Shown here: piece after piece, positions 17,164-25,307 of the stretch | Position numbering within the stretch: position 1 is the first letter of the stretch | Layout of the letters: each line of letters starts with the position of its first letter | NCBI GenBank assembly: GCA_035308365.1 | Contig: DATGGU010000031.1 | Span: 19,562 to 83,561 of the forward strand | DNA: 64,000 nucleotides | DNA from: PALSA-505 sp035308365 | Lineage (GTDB): Bacteria; Actinomycetota; Actinomycetes; Streptosporangiales; Streptosporangiaceae | Direction of reading: 5' to 3' | Position numbers and translations under genes: made by a program | Notes under the pieces: model-generated | Told to the model about the DNA's origin: nothing | Databases searched by the model: none | What the model saw: only the letters and a program-made list of their open reading frames with translations

Positions 17164-18855
17164 ATGAATCCCAGCCAGCGGTCCGACACCATGGAGTCGT
17201 CGGTGGACCTCAGCGGCGTGCTACGCCGTCGCTGGTTGATCATCGTCGTTCTGGCCGTCGTTGGCCTGGTCGGTGCTTTTGGCTACGTCACGGTCGCGCC
17301 GAAGGCATACACCGCAACCTCGGCCGTCTACGTCGCGCCCACCGGGGCCGACCAGAACCAGCCAGGCTCCACCTCGTCCAACAAGGCGAACACCGGCCTG
17401 GTCAACATGAACACCGAGGCGACAATCGTCACGTCGGGCACCGTCGCGTCGACGGCCATCCGGATCCTGAAGAGCTCGCTGACCCCCTACCAGCTCACCA
17501 AGCAGATCTCGGTCGTCATCCCGCCAAGCTCGCAGGTGCTCGAGATCAACTGCACCGCATCATCGCCCGCTTCCTCAGTGACCTGCGCGAACGCCTTCGC
17601 GACCGCCTACCTGGCAGATCGCCGGTCAAACGCCCAGAACGTGCTGAGCGGACAGATCGCCCAGCTCCAGAACAGCGTGAAGGGCGTGCAGAACCGGATC
17701 TCCGCGCTGAACGCGGCCATCAGCGGCCTGCCAGCGAGTTCCCCGACCCGCGCCAACGACCTGACCGACATCGCCTCCGACAAGACCGAGATCAGCTCGC
17801 TCAACGCACAGATCAGCACGCTGACCGGTCAGGCGGCCAACGTCACCGGTGGGCGCGTCCTCACCCAGGCCACCCCGCCCGGCTCGCCGAGCAGCCCGAA
17901 GAAGTCCTACATCATTCCTGCTGGCCTCGTCGCCGGCCTGCTCATCGGCCTGATCGCGGCGTTCGTCGCGGACCGCAGGGACAGGCGGCTGCACTCGGCC
18001 AACGACGTGGAGCGGCTGCTGGACATTCCGGTACTGCTGGACCTGTCCCGGAACACGTTCGGCCGCCAGGTCTCACTGGCCGCACCGCGCTCCCGGATGG
18101 GCAAGGCGTTCACCGAACTGGCCCACGCCGTGGCGTCATCCCTGGGTGAAGGCTCCCACGTGCTGCTGGTGGCGGGCACCTCGCCAGGCCCTGAGGCCAG
18201 CGTGGTGGCGGCCAACCTGGCCGCCACCCTGGCCCGCACCCACTCCGAGGCGGTGCTGGTGTGCGCGGACATGCGGGACAGCGTGGCCACCGAGATGTTC
18301 GGCCTGACCGACAACCGCGGCCTGGCCGAGGTGGTCGCCGGGCGGGCGACGGTGGGCGAGGTGGCCCGCGGCCCGGCCGGCATCCCGGGCCTGTGGGTGA
18401 TCCCGCCGGGAGCCGACACCTCGCTGGCCGAATACCACCTGCAGTACGACACGGCCAAGGCGCTGACCGCCCAGTTGCGGCGCGATGCCCGCTATGTGGT
18501 GATCGAGGCCCAGGCCGGTGACGATGGCGCGGACACCTTCGCCCTGTCCGAGTTCGCCGACGCCGCACTGCTGACCGTCGAGGTCAACCGCACCAGCCGC
18601 GAAGAAGCAGGCAACGCCATCACCCGGCTGCACCGTATGCGCACTCCTATCGTCGGCGCGGCGGCGCTGCCGACCCTCGGCCGGATCAGCGTCCGCCCGC
18701 CGCAGCCCGTCGGCGGCCAGCCACGGCTGGGTTCGGATGGCCGCGACGGAGCGGTCGGCGGACACTCCTACGGTGAGCTGCCCGGCTCGCAGGACCGCCC
18801 GGTCCGCTCTCGCGAAACCCACGGCGACCCGGCCGACCGGGTGCCCGGACGCTAA
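17164..18855 (+). CDS. Wzz-like chain-length protein with degenerate BY-kinase-type domain, copy A
   Basis: A 563-residue membrane protein. TM1 is at about residues 24-44 and a coiled extracytoplasmic region at about 150-235. The proline-rich Wzz signature (PPGSPSSP) lies before TM2 (about 249-270). A cytoplasmic domain related to CpsD/Wzc ATPases follows at about 300-520. Its P-loop position reads GTSPGPEASVV, without the Lys and Ser/Thr of a Walker A motif, although the downstream VLVCADMRDS resembles Walker A'. The tail has no tyrosine cluster. It probably controls polymer length or assembly but may not be a kinase. AAGGAG lies 9 nt before the ATG. Its C-terminal half is nearly identical at DNA level to copy B (23544-25124), whereas the N-terminal halves diverge. 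Confidence 0.85.
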   Translation: MNPSQRSDTMESSVDLSGVLRRRWLIIVVLAVVGLVGAFGYVTVAPKAYTATSAVYVAPTGADQNQPGSTSSNKANTGLVNMNTEATIVTSGTVASTAIRILKSSLTPYQLTKQISVVIPPSSQVLEINCTASSPASSVTCANAFATAYLADRRSNAQNVLSGQIAQLQNSVKGVQNRISALNAAISGLPASSPTRANDLTDIASDKTEISSLNAQISTLTGQAANVTGGRVLTQATPPGSPSSPKKSYIIPAGLVAGLLIGLIAAFVADRRDRRLHSANDVERLLDIPVLLDLSRNTFGRQVSLAAPRSRMGKAFTELAHAVASSLGEGSHVLLVAGTSPGPEASVVAANLAATLARTHSEAVLVCADMRDSVATEMFGLTDNRGLAEVVAGRATVGEVARGPAGIPGLWVIPPGADTSLAEYHLQYDTAKALTAQLRRDARYVVIEAQAGDDGADTFALSEFADAALLTVEVNRTSREEAGNAITRLHRMRTPIVGAAALPTLGRISVRPPQPVGGQPRLGSDGRDGAVGGHSYGELPGSQDRPVRSRETHGDPADRVPGR

Positions 18856-18863
18856 TCGCGTGT

Positions 18864-18898
18864 GCTGGGCTCCCCTCGCCTCGCGAGGGGAGCCCAGC
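18864..18898 (+). terminator. hairpin downstream of Wzz-like copy A
   Basis: A perfect 16-bp inverted repeat (18864-18879 and 18883-18898) with a 3-nt loop, starting 8 nt after the stop. The stem includes GCTGGGCTCCCCTCGC. There is no T-tract, so termination is likely but may not be of the classical intrinsic type. Confidence 0.7.
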
Positions 18899-18949
18899 CA
18901 GTGGTAAAGACCCCCTTTCAAATCATCAAAACGATCAGGAACTCTAGGA

Positions 18950-19051
18950 GCGTCATGCAAACCGCATCGCGAGTGCGGGGCCCAGACGGCCTGCGCGAGC
19001 GATCGGGCCAGCTCAGCCCCGGAGCCACCAGGCAGGTAATTTGCATGACGC
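18950..19051. repeat. inverted-repeat element, copy A (upstream of the DUF3048 gene)
   Basis: The ends GCGTCATGCAAA (18950-18961) and TTTGCATGACGC (19040-19051) are a perfect 12-bp inverted repeat. Sub-terminal motifs ACCGCATCGCGAGTGCGGG (left) and CGCGACTTTC (right) match the other two copies. The element ends 84 nt before the next start codon. Confidence 0.7.
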
Positions 19052-19135
19052 GACTTTCGTATAAGCACCGTTCTGACCTGCGACAGTCAAGAAGCGGCCG
19101 GGAGTTTGACCCGGAAGTTTTGAAGGGGATTCCGA

Positions 19136-20296
19136 GTGACCGAGCACAGCGCACCCCGGGGACACCGCAGACCCCGATGGCGTAACGAAGCGGCGGAGGG
19201 GGCGCCGTGCGGCAGAGCATGGGCATTCCAGGCGGCCCCGGGTGGCGTGCCTGGACAGCGATCCCCGCGAGCGCGCCGCAGGGCGGTCAGCCTGGTGACC
19301 GTGGCCGGGCTGACGGTCGCGGCCGCCGGGTGCAGCCAGGTGCCGAATCCGGTCGGCCCGGGTGCGGGTTCGTCTTCCTCCCCGTCGCCCTCATCGAGCA
19401 CCTCGGCCAGCGCGGTGAGTTCCAGCCACCCACTGGCGCCGCTGACCGGGCTGCCGGCCGCGAGTGCGGCCGGCGCGGGCAAGCCGGCGGTGGCCCTGAT
19501 GGTGTCGGGCACCAGCCCACAGGGGCTGAGTTCCGCGGACGTGGTGTACGAGGAGATCAGCTCACCGGTCCGCTACATCGCCATCTACCAGTCCAGCCAG
19601 TCGGCCACCGTCGGCCCGATCACCTCGACCAACCCCACCGACCGGGAAGCGCTGGCTGTGCTGCACCCGCTGGTCGGATACGACGGGTCCGCGGCCCCTT
19701 ACTTCGTCAGGCTGCTGGATTCGACGAAGGTCGTCGACGCCGGTTACACCACCCACGCCTCGCTGTACTCCTCGTCCACGGCCGGGGTGACCACCACGGC
19801 GCAGGCCATCTCCGGTGCGGTGCGCGGGACCGCACCCCCGGCGATCTTCCAGTACCGCGGCGCCGAAACCGGCAGCAGCACGCTGGCCAGCACCGGCGTG
19901 TCCAGGCCCGGCAGCGTCACGCTGACCATCCCGGGCCTGGGTACCCAGGACTGGAGCTTCGACTCCAGCACCGACCGATGGGTGCTGAAGAGCGGCGGCC
20001 CATCTGTCCAGGTGGCCAATCTGGTCATACAGTACGTTTCCTACAAGACGGTCAACGTCAATCCCAAGCATGGGATCGTGGTGTCGGCCGCCAGTGTCAC
20101 CGGCACCGGCCGGGCCGAGGTGTTCTCCGGCAGCCTCAGCGGGGGCAGCGGTGGCACCGCCGCCTCCGGCACCTGGTCCAAGCCGCACACCACCTCGCTG
20201 ACCAACTACTTCGACTCCAGTGGGAGCCCCATGGCCTTCTCGCCCGGACCTACCTGGATCCTCCTCGCCCCGTCAGGAACCAAGGTCGGCACATGA
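19136..20296 (+). CDS. DUF3048 (YerB-like) lipoprotein
   Basis: A 386-residue exported lipoprotein. A basic N-terminus, a hydrophobic stretch and a lipobox (VAAAGCS, Cys at about residue 66) are followed by a Ser-rich linker. The DUF3048 fold follows, with HPLAPLTGLPA, GLSSADVVYEEI, RYIAIYQS and VGPITSTNPTDREAL in the family order. The biochemical role of DUF3048 is not settled; cell-envelope localisation is the firm part. The GTG at 19136 has AAGGGG about 8 nt upstream. The stop overlaps the start of the next sulfotransferase by 4 nt (ATGA), so the two proteins are made together. It is the only DUF3048 gene in the window. Confidence 0.85.
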   Translation: MTEHSAPRGHRRPRWRNEAAEGAPCGRAWAFQAAPGGVPGQRSPRARRRAVSLVTVAGLTVAAAGCSQVPNPVGPGAGSSSSPSPSSSTSASAVSSSHPLAPLTGLPAASAAGAGKPAVALMVSGTSPQGLSSADVVYEEISSPVRYIAIYQSSQSATVGPITSTNPTDREALAVLHPLVGYDGSAAPYFVRLLDSTKVVDAGYTTHASLYSSSTAGVTTTAQAISGAVRGTAPPAIFQYRGAETGSSTLASTGVSRPGSVTLTIPGLGTQDWSFDSSTDRWVLKSGGPSVQVANLVIQYVSYKTVNVNPKHGIVVSAASVTGTGRAEVFSGSLSGGSGGTAASGTWSKPHTTSLTNYFDSSGSPMAFSPGPTWILLAPSGTKVGT

Positions 20297-21234
20297 GCCC
20301 GGACCAGAAGACGGCGCCAGGGGCCGGATCAGGCAAGCGCGCCTGGGCGGAGCGCCGGGAAGCGGAACCCGCGCACACCGGGTGGCACCAGCTCGGCAGG
20401 CGGGTGGCCCGCTGGGGGCTGGTGTCGGCGGGGCGCCCTCTTCGCCATGCCCGGATGCTGCCCAGCTTCCTGATCGTGGGCGAGGAACGGTGCGGCACCA
20501 CGTCCATGTTCCATCTGCTGCGCCAGCACCCGGCCGTGTTCAACGGCACCCTGCCGCGCAAGGAGATGCACTACTTCGACCACAAGTACGCCCATGGGCT
20601 CGGCTGGTACCAGTGCCACTTCCCGCTGAAGGTCCGCACCAGGCTGGCCGCCCGCGGCGCCGTCCCGGTTACCTTCGAGGCCACCGCCAACTACATGTTC
20701 CATCCGCTGGCGCCCGAGCGGATCAACCGGGATCTGCCCGGTGTGCGGCTGCTGGTGCTGCTGCGGGATCCGGTGGAGCGGGCCTATTCCGCCCACGCTC
20801 ACCAAACCGGCTTCGGTGACGAGACGGAGCCGTTCGAGCGGGCGCTGGAACTGGAGGACTCCCGGCTGGAGGGCGAGGTCGAGCGGATCATCGCCGACCC
20901 CGCCTACCACAGCTACGCCCACGACCACTACACCTACCGGGCTCGTGGCTACTATGCCGAGCACCTGGCACAACTGGAAAAGATCTTCGGCCGGGACCGC
21001 ATCCACGTGGTCGACAGCGACGCCTTCTTCGCCGACCCCGGGCCCGCCTACGACCAGGTGCTGAGCTTCCTCGGCCTGCCCTCGCACACGCCCACGTTCA
21101 CCGCGCGGAACGCCCGCCCCCGCTCACCCATGCCCGAGACGGTCCGGGCGGCCCTGGCGGAGCACTTCCGCCCGCACGACGAACGGCTCACCGCCTGGCT
21201 TGGCCACGAGCCGAGCTGGCGGGCCGGGAGCTAA
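20293..21234 (+). CDS. sulfotransferase (PAPS-dependent), copy 3
   Basis: A 313-residue sulfotransferase closely related to copies 1 and 4. The PAPS loop is FLIVGEERCGTTSMFHLL and the 3'-phosphate segment is LLRDPVERAYSAHAH; PFERALELEDSRLEGE follows. The ATG at 20293 is fixed by the ATGA overlap with the DUF3048 stop; the longer upstream frame runs through that gene and is not real. The last 111 nt overlap the 3' end of the convergent GT14-like gene. Long stretches are identical at DNA level to copies 1 and 4 (for example CTGCCCAGCTTCCTGATCGT), suggesting recent duplication or exchange. Confidence 0.9.
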   Translation: MSPDQKTAPGAGSGKRAWAERREAEPAHTGWHQLGRRVARWGLVSAGRPLRHARMLPSFLIVGEERCGTTSMFHLLRQHPAVFNGTLPRKEMHYFDHKYAHGLGWYQCHFPLKVRTRLAARGAVPVTFEATANYMFHPLAPERINRDLPGVRLLVLLRDPVERAYSAHAHQTGFGDETEPFERALELEDSRLEGEVERIIADPAYHSYAHDHYTYRARGYYAEHLAQLEKIFGRDRIHVVDSDAFFADPGPAYDQVLSFLGLPSHTPTFTARNARPRSPMPETVRAALAEHFRPHDERLTAWLGHEPSWRAGS

Positions 21235-22119
21235 GCCGGAAACCCTGGTCTTGGCCAGGTCGTCCAGGGCGTCGAACGCCTCCGGCCAGGCGGTCAGGTC
21301 CACCTTCCTGGCGAAGAAGGCGTCACTGTCCCGGAGGACCGGCAGGTCGTCCGGGCCGAGGATGGCGGGGTGTGGTGTGCCACCGGGCCACCTGACATAG
21401 CGCCGGCGGTGGTTGGCCACCGTGAGTTCCGGCTGGCCGTTGATCAGCACGGTGCCCAGCCATCCCTCGTCCGCGTTCGGGGAGCGCTCCAGGAAGCGCA
21501 CCACCGGGTCATTGAGCGGCGAATCGACCACCTTGTGCACCGCCCGGGCCGACAGGTCGGCCCACTGCTCACCCACGTACAGCCCGACCCCGTTCCGGAA
21601 CGGGTGCCGCCGCGGCCAGGGCAGCGGGACCGACCGGGGCGAGCCGGGCAGCCGCCGCCGGTAGAAGTAGCGGTGCCGGGTGGAGGCCTGCCAGTGGTGC
21701 ACGTCGTCGGCCGGGTCACCGTCCACCCGGAAGTTGCGCATGAACGCGTCGCAGGGCGCGCTGGCGAGTTCGTCCTCGATCGCCTCCATCGCGCGTATGG
21801 GGTAGTCCTGGCCGGAGATCACCAGCGCCCAGGACAGCTCGGGGACGTTGACCCGCAGCCAGTCCAGGCTCTTGCGGATCGCGAAAATGATGCCTGTCCT
21901 GCCCCAGGGGCACGGCACCGGGTCCGGCACCAGTGCCACCGACGAAGACGGCCGCAGGGTCAGCGGCTCACCGTTCGGGTCGTGATGGATGGCGGCCATG
22001 GTGTCCCGCCCACTGGCCACCCGGGCCGCCAGCCGTTCGATCTGCGCCGGGGCACGGTGTGAGATCACCACGACCGCGACCGTGCCCCGGCCAGTCTTCT
22101 CTTCCTGCTCCCCAGTCAC
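21124..22119 (-). CDS. GT14-like (core-2/I-branching type) glycosyltransferase
   Basis: A 331-residue protein resembling beta-1,6-N-acetylglucosaminyltransferases of family GT14. Signatures are WALVISGQDYPI near residue 96, SPNADEGWLGTVLIN near 215, and the stretch YVRWPGGTPHPAILGPDDLP with SDAFFARKVD after it. There is no signal peptide or membrane span, so it is probably cytoplasmic and adds a sugar, possibly a branch, to the lipid-linked unit. The start is GTG at 22119 without a clear ribosome site. The C-terminal 37 codons are antisense to sulfotransferase copy 3. The specific donor and linkage cannot be read from sequence. Confidence 0.78.
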   Translation of the reverse strand: MTGEQEEKTGRGTVAVVVISHRAPAQIERLAARVASGRDTMAAIHHDPNGEPLTLRPSSSVALVPDPVPCPWGRTGIIFAIRKSLDWLRVNVPELSWALVISGQDYPIRAMEAIEDELASAPCDAFMRNFRVDGDPADDVHHWQASTRHRYFYRRRLPGSPRSVPLPWPRRHPFRNGVGLYVGEQWADLSARAVHKVVDSPLNDPVVRFLERSPNADEGWLGTVLINGQPELTVANHRRRYVRWPGGTPHPAILGPDDLPVLRDSDAFFARKVDLTAWPEAFDALDDLAKTRVSGLAPGPPARLVAKPGGEPFVVRAEVLRQGRPDRLGHG

Positions 22120-22173
22120 GTGCGCACTGTACCGCGAACCGCGCGGCCGGACGCCGGCACCTCCGTGCGGCGG

Positions 22174-23250
22174 CTACCCGGTGAGATGACCCTGCAGCCG
22201 GCTGGAGTGGGCCAGCGTGTTCATGGCGGAGATGGACGCCGATTCGGAGTTGAAGCTGTAGTCGCAGCCGACACCCGTGCTGTCCCAGTACAGCACCGCG
22301 TCCACCAGGGGGTTGGCAGCGACGAAGGACTCCATCTGACGGATGAACCCCGACTGCGTGCCGACCGGATCGAAGTCGCTGCCCCATTCGGAGATGAACA
22401 CCGGAAGCTGGCCGTGCTTGTGGGCGAACCGCACGACCGGGTTGAAGATCGAGGCCGGCGTGGCCTGACCCTGACTGGCCTGCGGGGAGTTCTTGGCCAG
22501 CCGGCAGGCGTAGCTGTTGTAACCGTCGGCCGCGACGATGTCGACCTCATGAGCCCCGGGCCACCACGTGCGGGCGCCGCCGCCGATCTGGTAAGCGTTA
22601 TGAACCATGATCCACACCCAGTGCAGCCGCCCGCCGTCGTTCCAGTCCAGGTGCGCGGCCATGGCGAGCTGGTGGACGTGGTCCCAGGCCTGGATGAACT
22701 GTGCGGCGGAGCCCAGCTTGACGTGCAGGTAGTTCTCGGGCTCATGCTCGAAGCAGAGGTAGATCGCAGGCAGGTGGTACTGCACGGCCGCCTGGTTCAC
22801 GGCCCGGAGGAAGCCGAGGATGGCCGTGTCGTCGTCGCCGGCCGCGATGGACGAGTAGCTCGGGCCGCTGGTGCTGCTGTCCAGGCTCACCAGCAGCGTG
22901 CTGCCCTCGGCCAGCAGCTGAGCGCTGCTGGGGCCGGGAAAGGACTGGCCTATCTGGTAGTAGACGCGGACAATCGCCAGCTTGCGGCCGAGCTGTGACT
23001 CCTCCTGAGCCATCGGGGCATTGCCGCCGAACAGGGCCCCCCCGCTGACCCCTGACCTGGCGGCCGAGTTGAATGCGGGCGATGGTTTGACGGAGGGCCG
23101 TACCGAAGTGGCCGGGATGCTGGATGGCGCCGGGGCGGGTGGCTGGCTGCCGCAGGCCGCCGCCACGATGGCGAGGCTGGCCGCAGTGGCCAGCATGACG
23201 AGACCACGACGCCGGCCAGCACGCCGAGGCTCGCGTGTATGGTGGTTCAT
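22174..23250 (-). CDS. GH26-like glycoside hydrolase lipoprotein, copy B
   Basis: A 358-residue paralog of the protein at 15601-16776. It has a lipobox (IVAAACG), a Pro/Ser-rich linker and a GH26-like barrel, with the likely catalytic glutamates in LCFEHEPEN (about residue 167) and ISEWGS (about 287). The substrate-site stretches DWNDGGRLHW and DIVAADGYNSYAC are shared with copy A, but the linkers differ. The ATG at 23250 is chosen because it matches the copy A start exactly, including TAATCT 8 nt upstream and no ribosome site; the longer frame runs back into the conserved promoter. It is divergent from Wzz-like copy B. Confidence 0.8.
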   Translation of the reverse strand: MNHHTREPRRAGRRRGLVMLATAASLAIVAAACGSQPPAPAPSSIPATSVRPSVKPSPAFNSAARSGVSGGALFGGNAPMAQEESQLGRKLAIVRVYYQIGQSFPGPSSAQLLAEGSTLLVSLDSSTSGPSYSSIAAGDDDTAILGFLRAVNQAAVQYHLPAIYLCFEHEPENYLHVKLGSAAQFIQAWDHVHQLAMAAHLDWNDGGRLHWVWIMVHNAYQIGGGARTWWPGAHEVDIVAADGYNSYACRLAKNSPQASQGQATPASIFNPVVRFAHKHGQLPVFISEWGSDFDPVGTQSGFIRQMESFVAANPLVDAVLYWDSTGVGCDYSFNSESASISAMNTLAHSSRLQGHLTG

Positions 23251-23543
23251 AGCAAGAAAGATTAAACACGTTCGCGCGCGGCACTCCGGGCTCTCGCCTG
23301 GGAAATCACGAACCTTTGCCGGGCAGATGAGGCGCGCCCTATACCCTGTTCGGTGACAGATGAGTTCCATCCGGGCGCACCAGCCGGAAACGGGGGGAAT
23401 CCGGCGGTCACGCTGAGGCTGAGATGTCATCCAGCGAGGCGGTTCGAGCGTCGACTGTGCATCGGGGGGGCTTTGCACATGACGTGTCGCAGTGACGGCT
23501 GCCCCGCGCAGGTGAGCGGTGTCAGAGCAAGGAGCAGCGCAGC
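23251..23543. promoter_or_regulatory. divergent promoter region of GH/Wzz module B
   Basis: Homologous to 16777-17163. It keeps the TAATCT-ATG arrangement for the lipoprotein, GAGATGTCATCCAGCGAGGC in the middle, and GCAAGGAGC before the Wzz-like start. It has only one degenerate GTCGAC unit, where module A has two. Confidence 0.65.
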
Positions 23544-25124
23544 ATGAAATCCAGCGGGCCACCGGCCTCCATCGATCTGAGGGAGCACACCGGCTCCGTG
23601 CGCCGCCGCCGGTGGATCGTGCTGGGCGGGGTCATCATAGGCATCGTCGGGGGCTTGGCCTATGCGGAGGTCGCGCCGAAGACGTACACCGCGGTCGCGG
23701 CCGTGTACATCCTCAAGACCGGTGCCAACCAGAGCAACGAGGTCAAGGGAGCCCGGGCCGGCGGCGTGATCGACCTCGACAGCGAGGCGCAGGTCGTCAC
23801 CTCGGCCGCGGTCGCGTCGGCCGCGGGCAACCTGATGGGCACCTCGCTCACCCCTTCCCAGCTTGCCAAGCAGGTCAGCGTCACCGTCCCGCCGAACTCG
23901 GGAATCCTGGACATCGCCTGCGGCGCTCACACTCCCACCCTGGCGACCACGTGCGCGAACGACTTCGCCAAGGCCTACGTGGCGAACCGCAGCACCGCCG
24001 CCGCCAACACGATCGACAGCCAGATTCACGTGCTCAAGGGCAAGATCGCCCAGTTGAACAGCACGATAGCCACCCTCAACACGCAGATCCCCACGCTGCC
24101 GTCCAATGACCTCACCCGGATCTCCGACGAAGCCACGGTGCGGTCCGACCGGGTCACGATCAACGCTTTCACCCGGCAGATCGCCACGCTGACCGGCCAG
24201 GCGGCCGACGTCACCGGTGGGCGGATCATCACGATGGCCACCCCGCCGGGCTCGCCGACCGACCCGACCAAGACGCTGGTGGTACCCAGTGCCCTGATCC
24301 TGGGGCTGATCCTGGGCCTGCTCGGCGCGTTCGAGGCCGAGCGCCGGGACAAGAAGCTCCGCAGCGCGGAGGACGTGAAGCGGTTGCTTGGTGTTCCGGT
24401 GCTGCTGGATCTGTCCCGGAACATGTTCGGCCGCCAGGTTTCACTGGCCGCACCGCGCTCCCGGATGGGCAAGGCGTTCACCGAACTGGCTAACGGCGTG
24501 GCCGCCTCGCTGGGCGAAGGCTCCCATGTGCTGGTCGTGGCGGGCACCTCGCCGGGCCCTGCGGCCAGTGTGGTGGCGGCCAACCTGGCCGCCACCCTGG
24601 CCCGCACCCACTCCGAGGCGGTGCTGGTGTGCGCGGACATGCGGGACAGCGTGGCCACCGAACTGTTCGGCCTGACCGACAACCGCGGCCTGGCCGAAGT
24701 GGTCTCCGGCCGGGCCACCGTCGGCGAGGTGGCCCGCGGCCCGGCCGGTATCCCCGGCCTGTGGGTGATCCCGGCCGGGGCCGACACCGCACTGGCCGCA
24801 TACCTGCAACACGACACCGCCAAGGCGCTGACCGCCCAGTTGCGGCGCGATGCCCGCTACGTGGTGATCGAGGCCCAGGCCGGCGACGATGGCGCGGACA
24901 CCTTCGCCCTGGCCGAGTTCGCCGACGCCGCGCTGCTGACCGTCGAGGTCAGCCACACCAGCCGCGAAGAAGCCAGCAACTGCGTCACGCGGCTCCGGCG
25001 TCTGCACGCCGGGATCGCCGGCGCCGTCGTACTGCCCCGGGTGGGCCCGGATCTGATCATCCGCCCACCCGACCCGGGGCCGGGTGCACATGGCCAGCCA
25101 GCCAACGCCGTGTCAGGACGCTGA
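23544..25124 (+). CDS. Wzz-like chain-length protein with degenerate BY-kinase-type domain, copy B
   Basis: A 526-residue paralog of the protein at 17164-18855. TM1 is at about residues 24-44, the Wzz motif is PPGSPTDP, and TM2 is at about 245-263. The cytoplasmic ATPase-like domain again has a broken P-loop (GTSPGPAASVV near residue 334) with VLVCADMRDS retained. The first 280 residues are clearly diverged from copy A, but from about residue 285 the two are almost identical, with runs of about 48 identical bases. AAGGAG lies upstream of the ATG. The two copies may form a mixed complex or control different polymers. Confidence 0.85.
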   Translation: MKSSGPPASIDLREHTGSVRRRRWIVLGGVIIGIVGGLAYAEVAPKTYTAVAAVYILKTGANQSNEVKGARAGGVIDLDSEAQVVTSAAVASAAGNLMGTSLTPSQLAKQVSVTVPPNSGILDIACGAHTPTLATTCANDFAKAYVANRSTAAANTIDSQIHVLKGKIAQLNSTIATLNTQIPTLPSNDLTRISDEATVRSDRVTINAFTRQIATLTGQAADVTGGRIITMATPPGSPTDPTKTLVVPSALILGLILGLLGAFEAERRDKKLRSAEDVKRLLGVPVLLDLSRNMFGRQVSLAAPRSRMGKAFTELANGVAASLGEGSHVLVVAGTSPGPAASVVAANLAATLARTHSEAVLVCADMRDSVATELFGLTDNRGLAEVVSGRATVGEVARGPAGIPGLWVIPAGADTALAAYLQHDTAKALTAQLRRDARYVVIEAQAGDDGADTFALAEFADAALLTVEVSHTSREEASNCVTRLRRLHAGIAGAVVLPRVGPDLIIRPPDPGPGAHGQPANAVSGR

Positions 25125-25208
25125 GAACATGCCAGGCGGACAGACAGCGCCGCGGATGCCCGGCATCCAGGCCACGATGACACCGGATCAGCTCAGACCG
25201 CACGCGGA

Positions 25209-25245
25209 GCATTGTGCAAAACCGCGTCGCGAGTTTGCCCAACGC
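25209..25245. repeat. inverted-repeat element, copy C (short form, upstream of the Wzy-like gene)
   Basis: Ends GCATTGTGCAAA and TTTGCCCAACGC are imperfect inverted repeats. The left sub-terminal motif is ACCGCGTCGCGAG and the sequence continues CGCGACTTTC on the right, as in copies A and B, but almost all of the interior is missing. GTCGCG and CGCGAC here pair as ATCGCG and CGCGAT do in copy B, a matched change on both sides. The element ends 62 nt before the next start codon. Confidence 0.6.
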
Positions 25246-25307
25246 GACTTTCGCAGACATACAGCCACGGCGGGAGGCCGGGGCACGGCAGGAATGAGGA
25301 ACAAGCC

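Noticed and set aside
25212..25307. Earlier start for the Wzy-like protein at 25212
   Set aside because: The extra 32 codons read through inverted-repeat element copy C, whereas GTG 25308 has a good ribosome site.
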